Positions 10,545-25,551 are shown, counted from the first letter of the stretch. The stretch: 64,000 nt of DNA from Rhipidocladum racemiflorum (GCA_036346355.1 CM070581.1:48069849-48133848); one strand, 5' to 3'. Made by a program: numbers and translations. Notes: generated from the sequence alone by a model not told the origin.

Positions 10545-10945
10545 AGCTCTCAAGAAACAGTAAGTTCCCCATCTGCGATGGACCAAGTTTTTGGGTCTGT
10601 CGTGCACATGTTTTTGAGCTCTTGTGCCAAACTCAATTTTCCAAGAAAATAGCAGTCAGCGCATGTACGACGGACCAAGTTTTTGGGTCTGTCGTGGACG
10701 TGCTTTTGAGCTCATGAGCCGAACTCAATTTTCCAAGAAACCAGTAAGTTTTGCATGTACGACGGACTGATTTCTTTTAGTCTGTCGTGAACGTGTTTTC
10801 GCCGGAATGATTTCTTCCTGAAACCGAGACTTTCACTTGTACACCGGACCGATTTTGTTGGTCCGTCGTGAATGGTTTTTTTTTAGTGATTTTTTCATGT
10901 GTACGCCGGACCATATTTTTTGGTCCGTCGTGAATGCGTTTTTGC
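10545..10945. repeat. five palindromic units in the U3 of solo LTR D
   Basis: Units near 10573, 10667, 10759, 10842 and 10902 each have a GGACC-type arm, an AT-rich loop and a matching GGTCCGTCGTG-type arm. Sequence between units is partly repeated too (TTTTGAGCTC, AACTCAATTTTCC, AAGAAA). The LTRs of Sirevirus I carry the equivalent array. Conserved palindromes in U3 are a known feature of Sirevirus LTRs. Confidence 0.8.
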
Positions 10946-12924
10946 TCGATTAGGGTTTTGAGCAAAATTGGAATTGTGTTTGATTTGTTTTTGAGATTAT
11001 GAAATTTGTGAAAATTTCATGATTCTTGAAGTGGACTTTATGCAATGCTCGTGTGAGTATTTGCATGGATTGATGTGAGTCAAGTCGTGGACTTGTGCTC
11101 GGAATTGTTTTGTGGTTTGTTCATGTGCAGGTATGTAACACCCCGGCATTTAATATGCCCGAATGCTACCAAACATAAGCTAAACAACGTCTAAATACCA
11201 CATTTAAACATAAATTCCAGCAAAGGTACATATGCTAAAAACCGATATCTCGGCAGCATCTCCTTTGCTTTTCCATGAGTTAACACAATAACACAATCAT
11301 GGCAAGATATAACATGGCACACGACATCTATAACATCAACATAAATGGACATAACATCAAATTACGCCAAAAATACTACGCTCAACTACTTCATAAACTA
11401 TAACGAAGCAAATAAGGAATCACTAGCATGCTAAATTAAACCATACATTAAGTTTAAGGCACAACTCTTAATATCATGTCTCCAAGTGATTAATTATGGA
11501 CTATGATGGTGGAGCTACGTGTAGAAGTGTAGCTGGACCCCTTTTTCCCGCATGCCGATCTGAAAGTACCTATAAACAACATAAAACACAAGCATGAGTT
11601 CGAAAACTCAGCAAGCATATTGTAATGGACAACAAGATCATTTACAAGACAATAATACCTTACATCACATATAACATCTCATACTTGAGCACATAACAAC
11701 ATCATCATCATTAAATATGTATTGCAATGTAATGCAATGCAATGTTATGCTCATATCTCCTTGGAAACTCATACCGGTATGGTTGAGTACACACCCGTCG
11801 GTGTGCACCCTTTTCCCCCTTCCATCCCGAAGATGGAGGGTGCCTACTCCTCGCTTCCATTCACCACGTGGATGGAATCACGATGTAGGTCTTACTCAAT
11901 GGCGTTCCGGACTAGTCATAACTTTCTCACCGACCTTCCCCGGACTAGTTATGACTTTCTCACCGCCCTCGCCCCATCTCATGACATGCATGCAACTATG
12001 CCAATTATCATATCTCATTTGTACATAAACATATGGCATCATGTCATAGTACACACAAACACATGGCATCGAATCATGATAAGTATAGACACACAGCATC
12101 ATATCATGATAATCATACTCAATATATCATTGGAAAACAACAAGCATGGCAAGTGATCATAGCAAGTATTCAATCTTTCATCTAATCTCCACAAGCAACC
12201 TACGATTCCGCTATACATTACAACACACTTGCCTCAACCGCGGGCGACGGATTTGTGGGAAGTCAAGGGCACTCCCTGTGTCACACCACCTACACATAGG
12301 CATCACACACTCACAATCATGCCCACAAAACAGTACGCAAAACCCCATCTAACCCGACATTGCCCACTACTCGCAAAACCTAAAAACAGAGGTTCTGTCC
12401 CGACGGGACAGCAGCCTTGCAAAAAGCATAACTTGAGTTCTGGGACTCCGAATCAATTAAACGAGTACATCCTCGCATAGCTTAGGAAATTTCCCAACTT
12501 TCTCTAGGTATATGGAAAGACTGATTCGGACTCTAAAGTCGTCTAATCTACAGATTACCGTGATCTGTTCCAATCGCGTCACAGATTTTAATACACTCGG
12601 TAAAATAGTCATAACTTTCAAACGGCTGGGCGGAATTTAACGTTCTTTATATGCACGGAAAGAAAATGAAATTATCTACAACTTCTTAAAAGTCCGTACA
12701 GTCAGATTCGAATTCTAAATTGGCGAAAACGCGAACCCTAGCTCGACTGCTCAATCTGCCTGAAAACAGAAACGTGGCAACATCTAGATCTAACCCAAAT
12801 TAGTCAAATCCAGCGCCTCCAATTGATCAAAAAACTTGATAAACTCCCTAATAACAGTACCTAGCTCATCCCCGAGGATCCCCATGATCATACCTTTGCC
12901 CGACGCACGAAAACTCCAATCGAT

Positions 12925-12967
12925 CTCCTCGTTCCTCGCTCCTCGCACCTCGCTCCTCGCTCCTCGG
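12925..12967. repeat. CTCCTCG minisatellite, short allele, in the E 3' LTR
   Basis: About six imperfect 7-bp units. The same tract in the other LTR (56144-56207) has about nine units, which accounts for most of the length difference between the two LTRs. Confidence 0.85.
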
Positions 12968-12996
12968 ATGGATCCATGAGGATGCAGGGGTGGGGA

Positions 12997-15039
12997 TGTA
13001 ACACCCCATAAAACTAAACTGTTGTACAAGAAAAATTCAACAGCGTTTCCCCTAAAACAGGACAATACGGAAGCAATTCAAATGGGAATAACTCACGATA
13101 TCAAAACTAGAGACAACAAGTCTAATTCAAACAGGAATCAACCATAAACATAACACATCTCTAAAGGGACAACCATAAACGAAATCAAGTTTAAAGGGGG
13201 CAACAATGGGTCTAGGTGTAATAATATTTCAAACAACTAATGAATTAATTAAAGCACTAGTTCAAGTGAGTCGTGTGACCCAGAAGATTTATTGTGTTGC
13301 TAGCCCACCCTTCATGCTTACGACTCACAAGCGCTACACGAAAACATCAAAAGCGACAAGTAGTGAGATTGGGTAAATCTCAGCAAGCGGAACAACTAAT
13401 ACAAATAACACATCCACCATAAAACTAGCATACCATATTCCTCATATCCAATACCACATCATAGAGTCCACACAACCTCAGTAAAATGCATATGATTGTG
13501 CACATGCTTATGCCATGATCCTCCTCACCGTGCCCTTTCTCAGGAACACACGGTGTTGTATGCGTCTGATCGCGCACGCTGGCGTCGACAAAACTTCCAA
13601 TGCATGATTATGCAGTTAATGCTTCATGCATGAATTCATTCATAACCTTCCCCACTGAGTCCACATGTTTGCATATCATCATATAGCATGGATAGAAAGC
13701 AAATATCATTAAGATGAAATGTTTAGACAATTCATCAGGTAAACAACATCATTCTTCACCTTACTCATGATTCATAGCCAAACCACAACATCACAATGCC
13801 AGTCAAGATATTGCAATCCTCAAAGCAAGTGATTAAACCATGTATGATTGCTGTAATTGGAGTTTATAATGAAGGCGAAGCAAACAACGATGTATAGCTT
13901 AACAATACAACTACTTTCACTTGCCTTTACCGACGGAGATGACGAATCTAGTTGCGTCCAGAAGGGGCACCACCTGAACAAGCATACTTTCAGTATATAA
14001 TAACATCACAATTGATCACACAATTCAAACACGCGTTTCCTACAACCCGTTCCCCTTTTAAACACCGAAAACCCCGATCTGTCCGGATCGAACAGCAACA
14101 CCCTCTCTTCCCAATTTCGTATCTTTTTTCTACTGTTCATAAAAATACAAAAAACTTACAGTATCTAGATATTGACGAGATCTACAACTTTCATGAAGGT
14201 CACAAATTTCAATTCCACTGTTAAATATGCCTAAACAACCGTCCAACACAGTGGACGAAATCTGTTTCCAGATTCTGTTCTTCATCTTCAAACAGCGATA
14301 ACTCTCAGACCGACGCCCCGAAAATTCTGAAAAAATTACAGAAGCTAGGTCTCAACGTTATCTACAACTTTCCAGTTATAGTTTTTTGCAGGAAAAATCA
14401 TCTATACCACGTAAAACGTGAAACAATCCGCGCTGCACAATCTCCCTTTCCAGAAACAGCACCACGTGAACAACTACCCTTCTCCCCCATCAAGATCCAT
14501 CCAAACCACACACCACCAGATCTAATACACTCCTAATCCCTAGGTAGAACAGGGGTAAAAGTTTGGAAATTTTACCTAGAGTTCTCCCTTGAGAACCCAC
14601 GAAGAATGCGCGACGATCCCCGAAACGGAAATCTGCTCGTCCTCCACGCCTCCACGGATCCTCTTCTCGTTTTCTCCTTCGCGTTTCGCGGCGGATCTTG
14701 AGCCACCACGCAGGGGGAGGAAGAGGAGGGGTGGTGCGGCTGCTAGCGGAGGAAGGGGGAGGCGCCCTAGGGTTGAAAAGGGTGGGGGTGCCACCCTTCT
14801 TGAGGGAAAGGTTGGCAGGCCCACTAGGGTGTGGGGAGGGAGGGGGTGGGAAGGGAATTCCCGGCCCAGGCCCAGGTTGCCTCAGCCCAGCTAAAACTAG
14901 CCCAAAACTCTAATTTCTAATATTAATTGCAGCATAAAACTCAATTATTTCATCTCCCAACATTTCCCTCATTCCTTCCAAAATCGAAACAAGGAAGAAA
15001 ACCCCCCTACGACAATCTCCCCAATTCTAAGGCATCACA
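12997..15039 (-). repeat. LTR 1 of array F
   Basis: 2,043 bp, TGTAACACCCC to GGCATCACA. A perfect small hairpin, GTTCTC-CCTT-GAGAAC, sits at 14581-14596 and is kept in all three LTRs. The GC-rich stretch 14640-14860 gives frames on both strands that look like proteins but are arginine-, glycine- and proline-rich artefacts. Confidence 0.93.
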
Positions 15040-18000
15040 TTCTCCCCTCCTTAAAAGGATTCGTCCCCGAATCGAAGACACACCAAAATCAACAACACGG
15101 TCTCCAAAGGACAAAAGACTTCTTTGCAACACAAAACATTCACACAAAGACTCAAACCAGAACAAACGACAAACGAGTTCTCAAAACCAACACTAGCGAC
15201 AAAATGTTGATTTAGCTCAACAGAGTGCAACCTCTCACGGTTCCACCTTCACTTCAATTCCCAAATAGACCACAAAAGAAAACGGTCTCGCACTCCTTAT
15301 TCCAACTACTCTTCCAGAAGAAAACGGTACCAGCCACTAGAACCCTCTTCATCTCCCACGCACAAACGTGTTTTCACACCACAACCCCTCTACTGTGGTT
15401 CACCGTATTCAAGACGACGACAAACCAGGTGAGACATACACTCCAAGACCACCAGCTAATTGAACAAACGAGGTTAGAACCTTGCAAAAGATTGATCTTC
15501 TACAAAAAACCAATACCCAACACTACCACCAAAAGAAAAGGCCTACTTTACAACCAGAGTCCTTAAACCCGCAAGAAACAGTATCAACCGAACAAAATCG
15601 CTATGGTTGACACAACCTCGCTCAACCTCGTGACGTAAAGGCCCAATACACTCTGAAAAGGAAAAACAATTACTAGCAACCACCAAGTGGTCCACTAATA
15701 ATTTAAACAGCCCCACCTAGGTACACATCAATGACCCAATTCTCCAAGAAGGTTTGGATTGAGTCATACAGAACCTTCCTTTACTCTTCACTTTTAAACT
15801 GTTTACGATCATCTACTAGCAACATCTAATATCTTAGGTCATTGCCAACCCACACTAAATTCCTCTTTCTTAGAAGGTTTCGCCCTCGCATTCTTCCTTT
15901 CAAAGAATCAGAACCAAGGGTAGAATCATTGAGGAAGCTCAACCAAGACCCATGATCCCCAAATGATTCACATCCAACAACTCGAATTCCAAAGCGCTAA
16001 AAGCCACTTTGGAAAGAATTCGGCAACAACCCAAGAGTACTCATTTTTTTATTTTATTTTATTTTTCTAAGCCAAGATGCAAAGAAAGCTCAGATCTCTT
16101 ACACCACAACCAACATATCAGAAGATATTCGTTCTTACTTCCCGTACTAGAAGGCAATTGAAATCTCGATTCAGGAAATGCATGCAGCTTTCCAAGAGCA
16201 CTCCTGATTAATCATATATCCATATATGACTTTTTCACCGACCTGGCTCAACGACTCTTTTATCATTTAACATCTATAGACAATGTCATGTTTACTCTTC
16301 ACCATTCATTCATCATGTAACAACACTATCGAATAGTCACTTACAAGATGACTTCTTCCTCTGTGACACATGAATGAAACTCGAATAACATCGAGGATTG
16401 CGCTAATTCATATAAACTATGTCGACAGCATAGTTAACAGTAAGGCATCACATCGTATCAAAACCCACCAATGATAGAAAGCTAAACTTGCAAATCATCG
16501 CATTTAACCAAAATCAACATTTTGGAAAAGAACATCGACTCCAAAGTCAAACATCTGCACACACAACCGCCACAATTTTTTTTTTCGAAAGAAAGGGAAA
16601 CTCATTCCCAAAAGAGAACTCTTCACTAACCAAATTCACTTATGAAACCCTCATATAATCCACCTTTTTGAAGCACTCGCAAACGTCACACACATCATGC
16701 AAATAAATCCAACTCTAGTAAAAAAGAGTTACAAATTAAATCTCAAGAGTTTCCAACACAACCCACTATGTCCATCTGCTTACTTTAAAATTAATTCCAA
16801 AGATAATTCAGTCTGACGCGAAGGCGCGATCCACTCAAAGACTTTTGGGTGTAAATCCATACTCATAGTGCAAACTAAACAAGTTAGCCAAATCCAAAGG
16901 TTGGCATTAATTACTACGAGTTTTAGGGAAACTCAAACACAACGAGAAACACTTCGACCAAAAGTATTCAACCAAAATAGCAACCAACCAAACTAGTCCA
17001 AAAGGTTTTAGACATAGGCTCATGATGAAAGCCACCATATCTAGTATTCCACTATACTTACCATTTAAGCATTCAATATACACTATTTTCTCATCGAGAA
17101 GCCTCAATATAATTCACCCAAAAGCTACATAACCAATTCTTTCTCTAGTTACCTTTCCCAACATTTATAAATACAGTTTATGATGATTAACAAAAGTCTT
17201 CCATTCTATACTACCTCATCATGATCCCCACAGACCAACACATCATATAACAATGTATTCTATATTTCAAACATAGTACTTCAACAGATACTTAAGCATG
17301 ATCAACGTATCAATTTTATACCATCCATACATCAACATCTTGACAATTAAAACTCTTGTTCAATCAATAAAATGACTTCAACCAATAAGTATTATCTCTA
17401 CAAGATAAAATTAAGTAACAGGATTCTAAGACATGCATTCATTAAGGTTAAAATCTTGCATCATGATTGTTATCCAATGTTCATCCCATCACAACATGTA
17501 CTCGACATAATTCTACAGTTTTACACTTTTCTCTATTGCATCAATGGTTTCCAACAATTAACAACCCTACCAAGTCATCAATAACAACAAATGGGCATAA
17601 TCATCAACCAACAACATTACTTTTAGCTACCCTATACATAGGTGATAACAAAATTACCACCACACAACATACCCCAACTATTTAAAATAGATTGAATACT
17701 AGCATTAACACTGCCCTTAACAACATCATTAACAATAAGTCTTATGTCTTCTCAATTGATATCAATACTAGCATTGTAGAGACACAACTGCATACTTCGA
17801 AATATACTAGTAGGTTGCAGCAACGTAAATAGCAACTCTAATCAACTTCCAAATTAAAGTCGCTAGTCAACACGGTTAAATTTTCTCTATTAATCCGTTA
17901 GATTAGAACATCTTTAAACAACCAGCAAAGTTTCTTTAACAATAACAGCAGTCTACCTCATCTTAATGTTCTAACCATGCATCAGGGTTTAAAACCTTAA

Positions 18001-19266
18001 ACATTATCGGGGGTCATAAGCACTTTTAAAGCAAAGCAACGGATTATAAGCATGTACATTAACACATTTAATCATTCCCACTATGGGGTACTCTACATCA
18101 CTAGAGGTTCATTTAATCTTAAGCTAAAGGTAACAATTACACTTAATTGATTCAACTCGCAAATTAACTAAAGAGTACATCATTTCTATAAACCACATTG
18201 TTACACACTACATAACATGCTAAACAACAATTTTCACTTTTAACAAGTAATTTCAGTCAAATGAATACTTACTTTATTTGCAGCATTTTTCTTTTAATAC
18301 TCAACCAAAACTCACAAAGAAGCTTGACTCTCAAAGTTGCAATAGGACATGACTCCAAAACACATTTCAATCTTAAAGACTCCCACAGGAGGGAACCAAG
18401 CGATCAAGTAAACCTTCTGAACAAAGGCACAAAACATAAATCGACACAACTTAACTTTTTACACACGCTTCAATAACTTCTTTTAAACTCAGAGCAAGAC
18501 ACACAAGAACCAAAAACTAAACCTTTCTTTGCAAGGCAACCAACTAAACAGTGTCAAGGTCAAAAGGCGACCAAAGACGCCAACACAAAACTCCCATTCT
18601 TTGTCTTCACCCAAAGAAGACAAAACTAAGAAACACCGAAGGCACACTCATGAAAATCCAAATTCCAAACACTTTTCTTCTGATTTCAATCAACTAAAAC
18701 CAAGAGAACCAACCAAGACCGATCGTCAGAACGATAAAGAACATCCGAAGGAATCTACCACCAATCTCTTCTATTTGACTCCAGTCAACTACCCGATCCA
18801 CGACAGAAAGGGTAAGCACTCCTCCTACAGGGGTTAATAATTCTTCGGTGATGGCGTTAACCAGCCACACCGTCAAACCACACCCTTACTATGAACAAAA
18901 AGAGGTGACCGAAAACCTTTCGGCACCACAACCCCACTTCATCACAAATGAAGCAACTCAATCAAATCCATCATAAATATAGCATTATACATCATCAAAA
19001 GAAGCATTCAACATCAAAGCTTAGATACAATAATTAAACGGAAAGCAACGGTACCCATACCCTTTCCTACTGTGCATCCATGTGTGTCAAATTTTAAATT
19101 AGTGATTCCACTTACACAAGTTTTAATGTTGCTATCCTATGACAAAATTTTAGTTAAAACCTAGGCCATGTTTCTAAGTTATTCCACATCACATTTTAGT
19201 TGTATCCTATAGTATGACACTAAAAATACACATTCCAAGGACCTACTGACCCGCTCGATACCAATC
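15040..19266 (-). other. interior 1 of array F, non-coding
   Basis: About 4.23 kb without gag, pol or any recognised domain. It begins at the left with the purine tract (minus strand TTTTAAGGAGGGGAGAA, 15056-15040). Sense-strand frames such as 17107-16907 (hydrophobic, 66 codons) have a diverged, frameshifted counterpart in element E, but no known family. The right end holds the leader shared with E and G, including a small hairpin at 18909-18923. Confidence 0.8.
18909..18923 (-). promoter_or_regulatory. leader hairpin shared by F, E and G (copy F1)
   Basis: CCGAAA-ACC-TTTCGG forms a six-pair stem with a three-base loop, about 350 bp from the primer-site side of the interior. The motif recurs in interior 2 of F (25196-25210) and, with a shorter stem, in E and G. 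A role in RNA packaging or dimerisation is speculation. Confidence 0.4.
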
Positions 19267-21311
19267 AGTAACACCCCATAAAACTAAACTGTTGTACAAG
19301 AAAAATTCAACAGCGTTTCCCCTAAAACAGGACAATACGGAAGCAATTCAAATGGGAATAACATCACGATATCAAAACTAGAGATAACAAGTCTAATTCA
19401 AATAGGAATCAACCATAAACATAACACATCTCTAAAGGGACAACCATAAACGAAATCAAGTTTAAAGGGGGCAACAATGGGTCTAGGTGTAATAATATTT
19501 CAAACAACTAATGAATTAATTAAAGCACTAGTTCAAGTGAGTCGTGACGACCCCAGAAGAATTATTGTGTTGCTAGCCCACCCTTCATGCTTACGACTCA
19601 CAAGCGCTACCTGAAAACATCAAAACAGCAAGTAGTGAGATTGGGTAAATCTCAGCAAGCGGAACAACTAATACAAATAACACATCCACCATAAAACTAG
19701 CATACCACATTCCTCATATCCAATACCACATCATAGAGTCCACACAACCTCAGTAAAATGCATATGATTGTGGACATACTTATGCCATGATCCTCCTCAC
19801 CGTGCCCTTTCTCCGGAACACACGGTGTTGTACCGGTACGGTCGCGCACGCTGGCGTCGACAAAACTTCCAATGCATGATTATGCAGTTAATGCTTCATG
19901 CATGAATTCATTCATAACCTTCCCCACTGAGTCCACATGTTTGCATATCATCATATAGCATGGATAGAAAGCAAATATCATTGAGATGAAATGTTTAGAC
20001 AATTCATCAGGTAAACAACATCATTCTTCACCTTACTCATGATTCATAGCCAAACCACAACATCACAATGCCAGTCAAGATATTGCAATCCTCAAAGCAA
20101 GTGATTAAACCATGTATGATTGCTGTAATTGGAGTTTATAATGAAGGCGAAGCAAACAACGATGTATAGCTTAACAATACAACTACTTCCACTTGCCTTT
20201 ACCGACGTAGATGACGAATCTAGTTGCGTCCAGAAGGGGCACCACCTGAACAAGCATACTTTCAGTATATAATAACATCACAATTGATCACACAATTCAA
20301 ACACGCGTTTCCTACAACCCATTCCCCTTTTAAACACCGAAAACCCCGATCTGTCCGGATCGAACAGCAACACCCTCTCTTCCCAATTTCGTATCTTTTT
20401 TTCTACTGTTCATAAAAATACAAAAAACTTACAGTAGCTAGATATTGACGAGATCTACAACTTTATGAAGGTCACAAATTTCAATTCCACTGTTAAATAT
20501 GCCTAAACAACCGTCCAACACAGTGGACGAAATCTGTTTCCAGATTCTGTTCTTCATCTTCAAACAGCGATAACTCTCGGACCGACGCCCCAACAATTCT
20601 GAAAAAATTACAGAAGCTAGGTCTCAATGTTATCTACAACTTTCCAGTTATAGTTTTTTGCAGGAAAAATAATCTATACCACGTAAAACGCGAAACAATC
20701 CGCGCTGCACAATCTCCCTTTCCAGAAACAGCACCACGTGAACAACTACCCTTCTCCCCCATCAAGATCCATCCAAACCACACACCACCAGATCTAATAC
20801 ACTCCTAATCCCTAGGTAGAACAGGGGTAAAAGTTTGGGAATTTTACCTAGAGTTCTCCCTTGAGAACCCACGAAGAATGCGCGACGATCCCCGAAACAG
20901 AAATCTGCTCGTCCTCCACGCCTCCACGGATCCTCTTCTCGTTTTCTCCTTCGCGTTTCGCGGCGGATCTTGAGCCACCACGCAGGGGGAGGAAGAGGAG
21001 GGGTGGTGAGGCTGCTAGGGGAGGAAGGGGGAGGCGCCCTAGGGTTGAAAAGGGTGGGTGCGCCACCCCTCTTGAGGGAAAGGTGGGCCGGCCCACTAGG
21101 GCGTGGGGAGGGAGGGGGTGGGAAGGGAATTCCCGGCCCAGGCCCAGGTTGCCTCAGCCCAGCTAAAACTAGCCCAAAACTCTAATTTCTAATATTAATT
21201 GCAGCATAAAACTCAATTATTTCATCTCCCAACATTTCCCTCATTCCTTCCAAAATCGAAACAAGGAAGAAAACCCCCCTACGGCAATCTCCCAAATTCT
21301 AAGGCATCACA
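19267..21311 (-). repeat. LTR 2 of array F (central, shared)
   Basis: 2,045 bp, near-identical to LTRs 1 and 3. It acts as 5' LTR for interior 1 and 3' LTR for interior 2. Its left end reads AGTAACACCCC rather than TGTAACACCCC, and the adjoining primer site is altered too (GCTCGATACCA). Confidence 0.92.
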
Positions 21312-24300
21312 TTCTCCCCTCCTTAAAAGGATTCGTCCCCGAATCGAAGACACACCAAAATCAACAACAAGGTCTCCAAAGGACAAAAGACTTCTTTGCA
21401 ACACAAAACATTCACACAAAGACTCAAACCAGAACAAACGACAAACGAGTTCTCAAAACCAACACTAGCGACAAAATGTTGATTTAGCTCAACAGAGTGC
21501 AACCTCTCACGGTTCCACCTTCACTTCAATTCCCAAATAGACCACAAAAGAAAATGGTCTCGCACTCCTTATTCCAACTACTCTTCCAGAAGAAAACGGT
21601 ACCAGCCTCTAGAACCCTCTTCATCTCCCACGCACAAACGTGTTTTCACACCACAACCCCTCTACTGTGGTTCACCGTATTCAAGACGACGACAAACCAG
21701 GTGAGACATACACTACAAGACCACTAGCTAATTGAACAAACGATGTTAGAACCTTGCAAAAGATTGATCTTCTACAAAAAACCAATACCCAACACTACCA
21801 CCAAAAGAAAAGGCCTACTTTACAACCAGAGTCCTTAAACCCGCAAGAAACAGTATCAACCGAACAAAATCGCTATGGTTGACACAACCTCGCTCAACCT
21901 CAGCGACAGAAAGGCCCAATACACTCTGAAAAGGAAAAACAATTACTAGCAACCACCAAGTGGTCCACTAATAATTTAAACAGCCCCACCTAGGTACACA
22001 TCCATGACCCAATTCTCCAAGAAGGTTTGGATTGAGTCATACAGAACCTTCCTTTACTCTTCACTTTTAAACTGTTTACGATCATCTACTAGCAACATCT
22101 AATATCTTAGGTCATTGCCAACCCACACTAAATTCCTCTTTCTTAGAAGGTTTCGCCCTCGCATTCTTCCTTTCAAAGAATCAGAACCAAGGGTAGAATC
22201 ATTGAGGAAGCTCAACCAAGACCCATGATCCCCAAATGATTCACATCCAACAACTCGAACTCCAAAGCGCTAAAAGCCACTTTGGAAAGAATTCGGCAAC
22301 AACCCAAGAGTACTCATTTTTTTATTTTATTTTATTTTTCTAAGCCAAGATGCAAAGAAAGCTCAGATCTCTTACACCACAACCAACATATCAGAAGATA
22401 TTCGTTCTTACTTCCCGTACTAGAAGGCAATTGAAATCTCGATTCAGGAAATGCATGCAGCTTTCCAAGAGCACTCCTGATTAATCATATATCCATATAT
22501 GACTTTCTCACCGACCTGGCTCAACGACTCTTTTATCATTTAACATCTATAGACAATGTCATGTTTACTCTTCACCATTCATTCATCATGTAACAACACT
22601 ATCGAATAGTCACTTACAAGACGACTTCTTCCTCTGTGACACATGAATGAAACTCGAATAACATCGAGGATTGCGCTAATTCATATAAACTATGTCGACA
22701 GCATAGTTAACAGTAAGGCACCACATCGTATCAAAACCCACCAATGATAGAAAGCTAAACTTGCAAAACATCGCATTTTAACCAAAATCAACATTTTGGA
22801 AAAGAACATCGACTCCAAAGTCAAACATCTGCACACACAACCGCCACAATTTTTTTTTTTCGAAAGAAAGGGAAACTCATTCCCAAAAGAGAACTCTTCA
22901 CTAACCAAATTCACTTATGAAACCCTCATATAATCCACCTTTTTGAAGCACTCGCAAACGTCACAAACATCATGCAAATAAATACAACTCTAGTCAAAAA
23001 GAGTAAAAAATTAAATCTCCAGAGATTCCAACACAACCCACTATGTCCATCTGCTTAATTTAAAATTAATTCCAAAGATAATTCGGTCTGACGAGAGAAG
23101 GGGCGCGATCCACTCAAAGACTTTTGGGTGTAAATCCATACTCGTAGTGCAAACTAAACAAGTTAGCCAAATCCAAAGGTTGGCATTAATTACTACGAGT
23201 TTTAGGGAAACTCTGAAACACAACAGAAGAAACACTTCGACCAAAAGTATTCAACCAAAATAGCAACCAACCAAACCAGTCCAAAAGGTTTTAGACATAG
23301 GCTCATGATGAAAGCCACCATATCTAGTATTCCACTATACTTACCATTTAAGCATTCAATATACACTATTTTCTCATCGAGAAGCCTCAATATAATTCAC
23401 CCAAAAGCTACATAACCAATTCTTTCTCTAGTTACCTTTCCCAACATTTATAAATACAGTTTATGATGATTAACAAAAGTCTTCCATTCTATACTACCTC
23501 ATCATGATCCCCACAGACCAACACATCATATAACAATGTATTCTATATTTCAAACATAGTACTTCAACAGATACTTAAGCATGATCAACGTATCAATTTT
23601 ATACCATCCATACATCAACATCTTGACAATTAAAACTCTTGTTCAATCAATAAAATGACTTCAACCAATAAGTATTATCTCTACAAGATAAAATTCGTAA
23701 ACAGGATTCTAAGACATGCATTCATTAAGGTTAAAATCTTGCATCATGATTGTTATCCAATGTTCATCCCATCACAACATGTACTCGACATAATTCTACA
23801 GTTTTACACTTTTCTCTATTGCATCAATGGTTTCCAACAATTAACAACCCTACCAAGTCATCAATAACAACAAATGGGCATAATCATCAACCAACAACAT
23901 TACTTTTAGCTACCCTATACATAGGTGATAACAAAATTACCACCACACAACATACTCCAACTATTTAAAATAGATTGAATACTAGCATTAACACTGCCCT
24001 TAACAACATCATTAACAATAAGTCTTATGTCTTCTCAATTGATATCAATACTAGCATTGTAGAGACACAACTGCATACTTCGAAATATACTAGTAGGTTG
24101 CAGCAACGTAAATAGCAACTCTAATCAACTTCCAAATTAAAGTCGCTAGTCAACACGGTTAAATTTTCTCTATTAATCCGTTAGATTAGAACATCTTTAA
24201 ACAACCAGCAAAGTTTCTTTAACAATAACAGCAGTCTACCTCATCTTAATGTTCTAACCATGCATCAGGGTTTAAAACCTTAAACATTATCGGGGGTCAT

Positions 24301-25195
24301 AAGCACTTTTAAAGCAAAGCAACGGATTATAAGCATGTACATTAACACATTTAATCATTCCCACTATGGGGTACTCTACATCACTAGAGGTTCATTTAAT
24401 CTTAAGCTAAAGGTAACAATTACACTTAATTGATTCAACTCGCAAATTAACTAAAGAGTACATCATTTCTATAAACCACATTGTTACACACTACATAACA
24501 TGCTAAACAACAATTTTCACTTTTAACAAGTAATTTCAGTCAAACGAATACTTACTTTATTTGCAGCATTTTTCTTTTAATACTCAACCAAAACTCACAA
24601 AGAAGCTTGACTCTCAAAGTTGCAATAGGACATGACTCCAAAACACATTTCAATCTTAAAGACTCCCACAGGAGGGAACCAAGCGATCAAGTAAACCTTT
24701 ACGAACAAAGGCACAAAACATAAATCGACACAACTTAACTTTTTACACACGCTTCAATAACTTCTTTTAAACTCAGAGCAAGACACACAAGAACCAAAAA
24801 CTAAACCTTTCTTTGCAAGGCAACCAACTAAACAGGTGTCAAGGTCAAAAGGCGACCAAAGACGCGCAACACAAAACTCCCATTCTTTGTCTTCACCCAA
24901 AGAAGACAAAACTAAGAAACACCGAAGGCACACTCCGCGAAAATCCAAATTCCAAACACTTTTCTTCTGATTTCAATCAACTAAAACTAAGAGAACCAAC
25001 CAAGACCGACCGTCAGAACGATAAAGAACATCCGAAGGAATCTACCACCAATCTCTTCTATTTGACTCCAGTCAACTACCCGATCCACGACAGAAAGGGT
25101 AAGCACTCCTCCTACAGGGGTTAATAATTCTTCGGTGATGGCGTTAACTGGCCTCACCGTCAAACCACACCCTTACTATGAACAAAAAGAGGTGA

Positions 25196-25210
25196 CCGAA
25201 AACCTTTCGG
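25196..25210 (-). promoter_or_regulatory. leader hairpin shared by F, E and G (copy F2)
   Basis: Identical to the copy at 18909-18923: CCGAAA-ACC-TTTCGG, in the same place relative to the primer site. Confidence 0.4.
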
Positions 25211-25535
25211 CACCACAACCCCACTTCATCACAAATGAAGCAACTCAATCAAATCCATCATAAATATAGCATTATACATCATCAAAAGAAGCATTCAACA
25301 TCAAAGCTTAGATACAATAATTAAACGGAAAGCAACGGTACCCATACCCTTTCCTACTGTGCATCCATGTGTGTCAAATTTTAAATTAGTGATTCCACTT
25401 ACACAAGTTTTAATGTTGCTATCCTATGACAAAATTTTAGTTAAAACCTAGGCCATGTTTCTAAGTTATTCCACATCACATTTTAGTTGTATCCTATAGT
25501 ATGACACTAAAAATACACATTCCAAGGACCTACAA

Positions 25536-25551
25536 CCTGGCTCTGATACCA
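25536..25551 (-). promoter_or_regulatory. primer binding site of array F (tRNA-iMet type)
   Basis: On the minus strand TGGTATCAGAGCCAGG, two bases from the LTR end. Its first 12 bases match the 3' end of initiator methionine tRNA, the usual primer of many plant LTR elements. Confidence 0.85.

Noticed and set aside
14589..14894. Arginine-, glycine- and proline-rich frames on both strands in the F LTRs (also near 20861, 27146, 27627 and 32011).
   Set aside because: They arise from GC-rich, low-complexity LTR sequence with few stops; no domain and no consistent start.
18529..18837. Plus-strand frame in the F leader (also 24813-25124, and 40215-40724 in E) with shared LFYLTPVNYPI.
   Set aside because: It is antisense to the element, frameshifted in one F copy, and the E and F versions differ at many amino acids, as expected for homologous non-coding DNA.
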